In this document: piece after piece, positions 6,915 through 7,952 of the stretch
Numbering within the stretch: the first letter of the stretch is position 1
Layout of the letters: each line of letters starts with the position of its first letter
Assembly: GCA_014380825.1 (NCBI GenBank)
Contig: JACMJD010000131.1
Coordinates: 1-7,952 of the forward strand
Length of the DNA: 7,952 nucleotides
From: Phycisphaerae bacterium
GTDB taxonomy: Bacteria; Planctomycetota; Phycisphaerae; Tepidisphaerales; Tepidisphaeraceae
Direction: 5' to 3'
Notes under the pieces: generated by a model
Databases searched by the model: none
Told to the model about the DNA's origin: nothing
The model's input: only the letters and a program-made list of their open reading frames with translations
Program-made: the position numbers and the translations under genes

Positions 6915-7952
6915 ATGGCTAAGTCAGGCCCCCGTCCTCGCCGCCCGCATCCTGTGGAAGCGGAGCAGCAGGACCAGCCCACGAATCCAATGGGCAATCA
7001 GCCGGCGACCGCTGTCGAAGCCCCTCTCGCGGCAGGCGCGGAAGCGACCGCCGTCAAAGAAATGGCGCCGGCAGCCACCGCAGTTGCGCCGCCGGTACGC
7101 GTCGAAAACGCACCGCGCCAATCCAGTGGCACGGGTGGAACTGGCGAAGACGTCTCGTCCATCGACGCTGAGACCAACGCCAAGTACGAGCAGGTCAAGG
7201 GCGGCAAGCTGTTCATCAAAGACTTGCAGCAGATGGACGTCATCGCGCTGCACGACATCGCTAAGCAGGAAGGCATCCAGGATTATGTGGGCCTGAAGAA
7301 GCAGGACCTGATCTTCCAGATCCTGCGCTCGCGCATCCGCCAGAACGGCTTGATGTATGGCGAAGGCGTGCTTGAGATTCTGCCCGATGGCTTCGGCTTC
7401 CTGCGATCGCCTGAATACAACTATCTCCCGTGCCCGGACGACATTTACATTTCGCCGAGCCAGATCCGCCGATTTGGTCTGCGGAACGGTCACGTCGTTC
7501 AGGGTCAGATCCGTCCGCCCAAGGAAAGCGAACGCTACTTCGCACTGTTGCGCGTCGAAGCGATCAACGGCGAAGACCCGGAGCGCATCACCGACGTGAG
7601 CAACTTCGAAGACCTCACGCCGCTGCACCCGAACGGTCGCATCGTGCTGGAGGCCGATCCGAAAGACATGAACATGCGCATCGTCGATCTGGTCACCCCG
7701 ATCGGCAACGGCCAGCGCATGCTGATCGTCGCTCCGCCGCGCACCGGTAAGACGGTGCTGCTGCAGAAGATCGCCAACGCGATTTCGAAAAATCATCCGG
7801 AAGTCGTGCTGATGATCCTGCTGATCGACGAGCGTCCGGAAGAAGTGACGGACATGGAACGCAACACGAAGGGCGAGGTCGTTTCGAGCACCTTCGACGA
7901 GCCGACCAGCCGTCACGTGCAGGTTGCGGAAATGGTCATCGAGAAGGCCAAG
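6915..7952 (+). CDS. rho: Transcription termination factor Rho, N-terminal 346 residues, 3' end cut by window
   Basis: Hexameric RNA-dependent ATPase/translocase that releases nascent transcripts. Residues 1 to about 95 are a low-complexity extension (13 Ala in residues 31-60, many Pro) absent from E. coli Rho. Then follow the helical N-terminal domain ([20 protein letters not shown]..., about 99-140), the OB-fold RNA-binding domain with the RNP1-like DGFGFLR (158-164), [13 protein letters not shown] (175-187) and [16 protein letters not shown], and the ATPase core with P-loop APPRTGKT (273-280; E. coli has APPKAGKT). The catalytic glutamate region LLIDERPEE (Glu306) and [22 protein letters not shown] reach the window end. 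Walker B, Q-loop and R-loop lie beyond it. The ATG at 6915 was chosen for its GGAG site. It has its own TATAAT promoter and a long C-rich leader that may mediate autoregulation. Codon use is strongly G/C-ending, like the other housekeeping genes here. Confidence 0.98.
   Translation, partial: MAKSGPRPRRPHPVEAEQQDQPTNPMGNQPATAVEAPLAAGAEATAVKEMAPAATAVAPPVRVENAPRQSSGTGGTGEDVSSIDAETNAKYEQVKGGKLFIKDLQQMDVIALHDIAKQEGIQDYVGLKKQDLIFQILRSRIRQNGLMYGEGVLEILPDGFGFLRSPEYNYLPCPDDIYISPSQIRRFGLRNGHVVQGQIRPPKESERYFALLRVEAINGEDPERITDVSNFEDLTPLHPNGRIVLEADPKDMNMRIVDLVTPIGNGQRMLIVAPPRTGKTVLLQKIANAISKNHPEVVLMILLIDERPEEVTDMERNTKGEVVSSTFDEPTSRHVQVAEMVIEKAK

Noticed and set aside
6924..7916. 330-codon open frame on the minus strand
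   Set aside because: It is antisense to rho, whose plus-strand translation is unmistakable. The His/Asp/Arg-rich minus product is a shadow caused by G/C-rich third codon positions.

Overview
The window is an ordinary-looking chromosomal housekeeping segment. It is roughly 55-60% G+C by eye, densely coded, and free of mobile elements, CRISPR arrays, tRNAs or rRNAs that I can see. The character of PolA, CoaE and Rho, together with a large exported M16 peptidase and the polA / coaE / rho grouping, suggests a Planctomycetota-like (PVC) bacterium. That placement is inference from sequence feel and gene order, not a database result.

Layout. Positions 1-1709 (+) carry the C-terminal two thirds of DNA polymerase I (polA), cut by the left window edge just after the first proofreading motif should occur. 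A small GNAT acetyltransferase gene (1706-2131, +) overlaps the polA stop by ATGA and is probably translationally coupled to it. Only 15 bp later a 958-residue exported zinc peptidase of family M16 (2147-5023, -) ends convergently. A divergent regulatory gap (5024-5255) holds a candidate promoter for the peptidase, a 13-bp palindrome and an imperfect direct repeat. It separates the peptidase from a small VOC/glyoxalase-fold-like protein (5256-5723, +), which is followed 61 bp later by dephospho-CoA kinase (coaE, 5785-6417, +). After a 497-bp gene-free stretch comes transcription terminator factor Rho (6915 to the right edge, +), which is incomplete.

The most interesting part is the gene-free stretch in front of rho. 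It contains a perfect TATAAT box (6584-6589), and from about 6596 to 6914 a leader of about 320 nt that is strikingly C- and A-rich and G- and T-poor. Hand count for 6601-6900: C 113, A 94, G 59, T 34. Such a 'C over G', probably unstructured RNA is what Rho binds (a rut site), so the leader is a good candidate for Rho-dependent autoregulation of rho, analogous in logic to the E. coli rho leader. The rho frame is open through almost all of this leader, so the N-terminus of Rho (already extended by an Ala/Pro-rich segment of about 95 residues) deserves a check.

Functionally the genes are independent housekeeping functions (DNA repair and replication, CoA synthesis, transcription termination, envelope proteolysis). 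No obvious new multi-gene system is present. No convincing intrinsic terminator was seen anywhere in the window.
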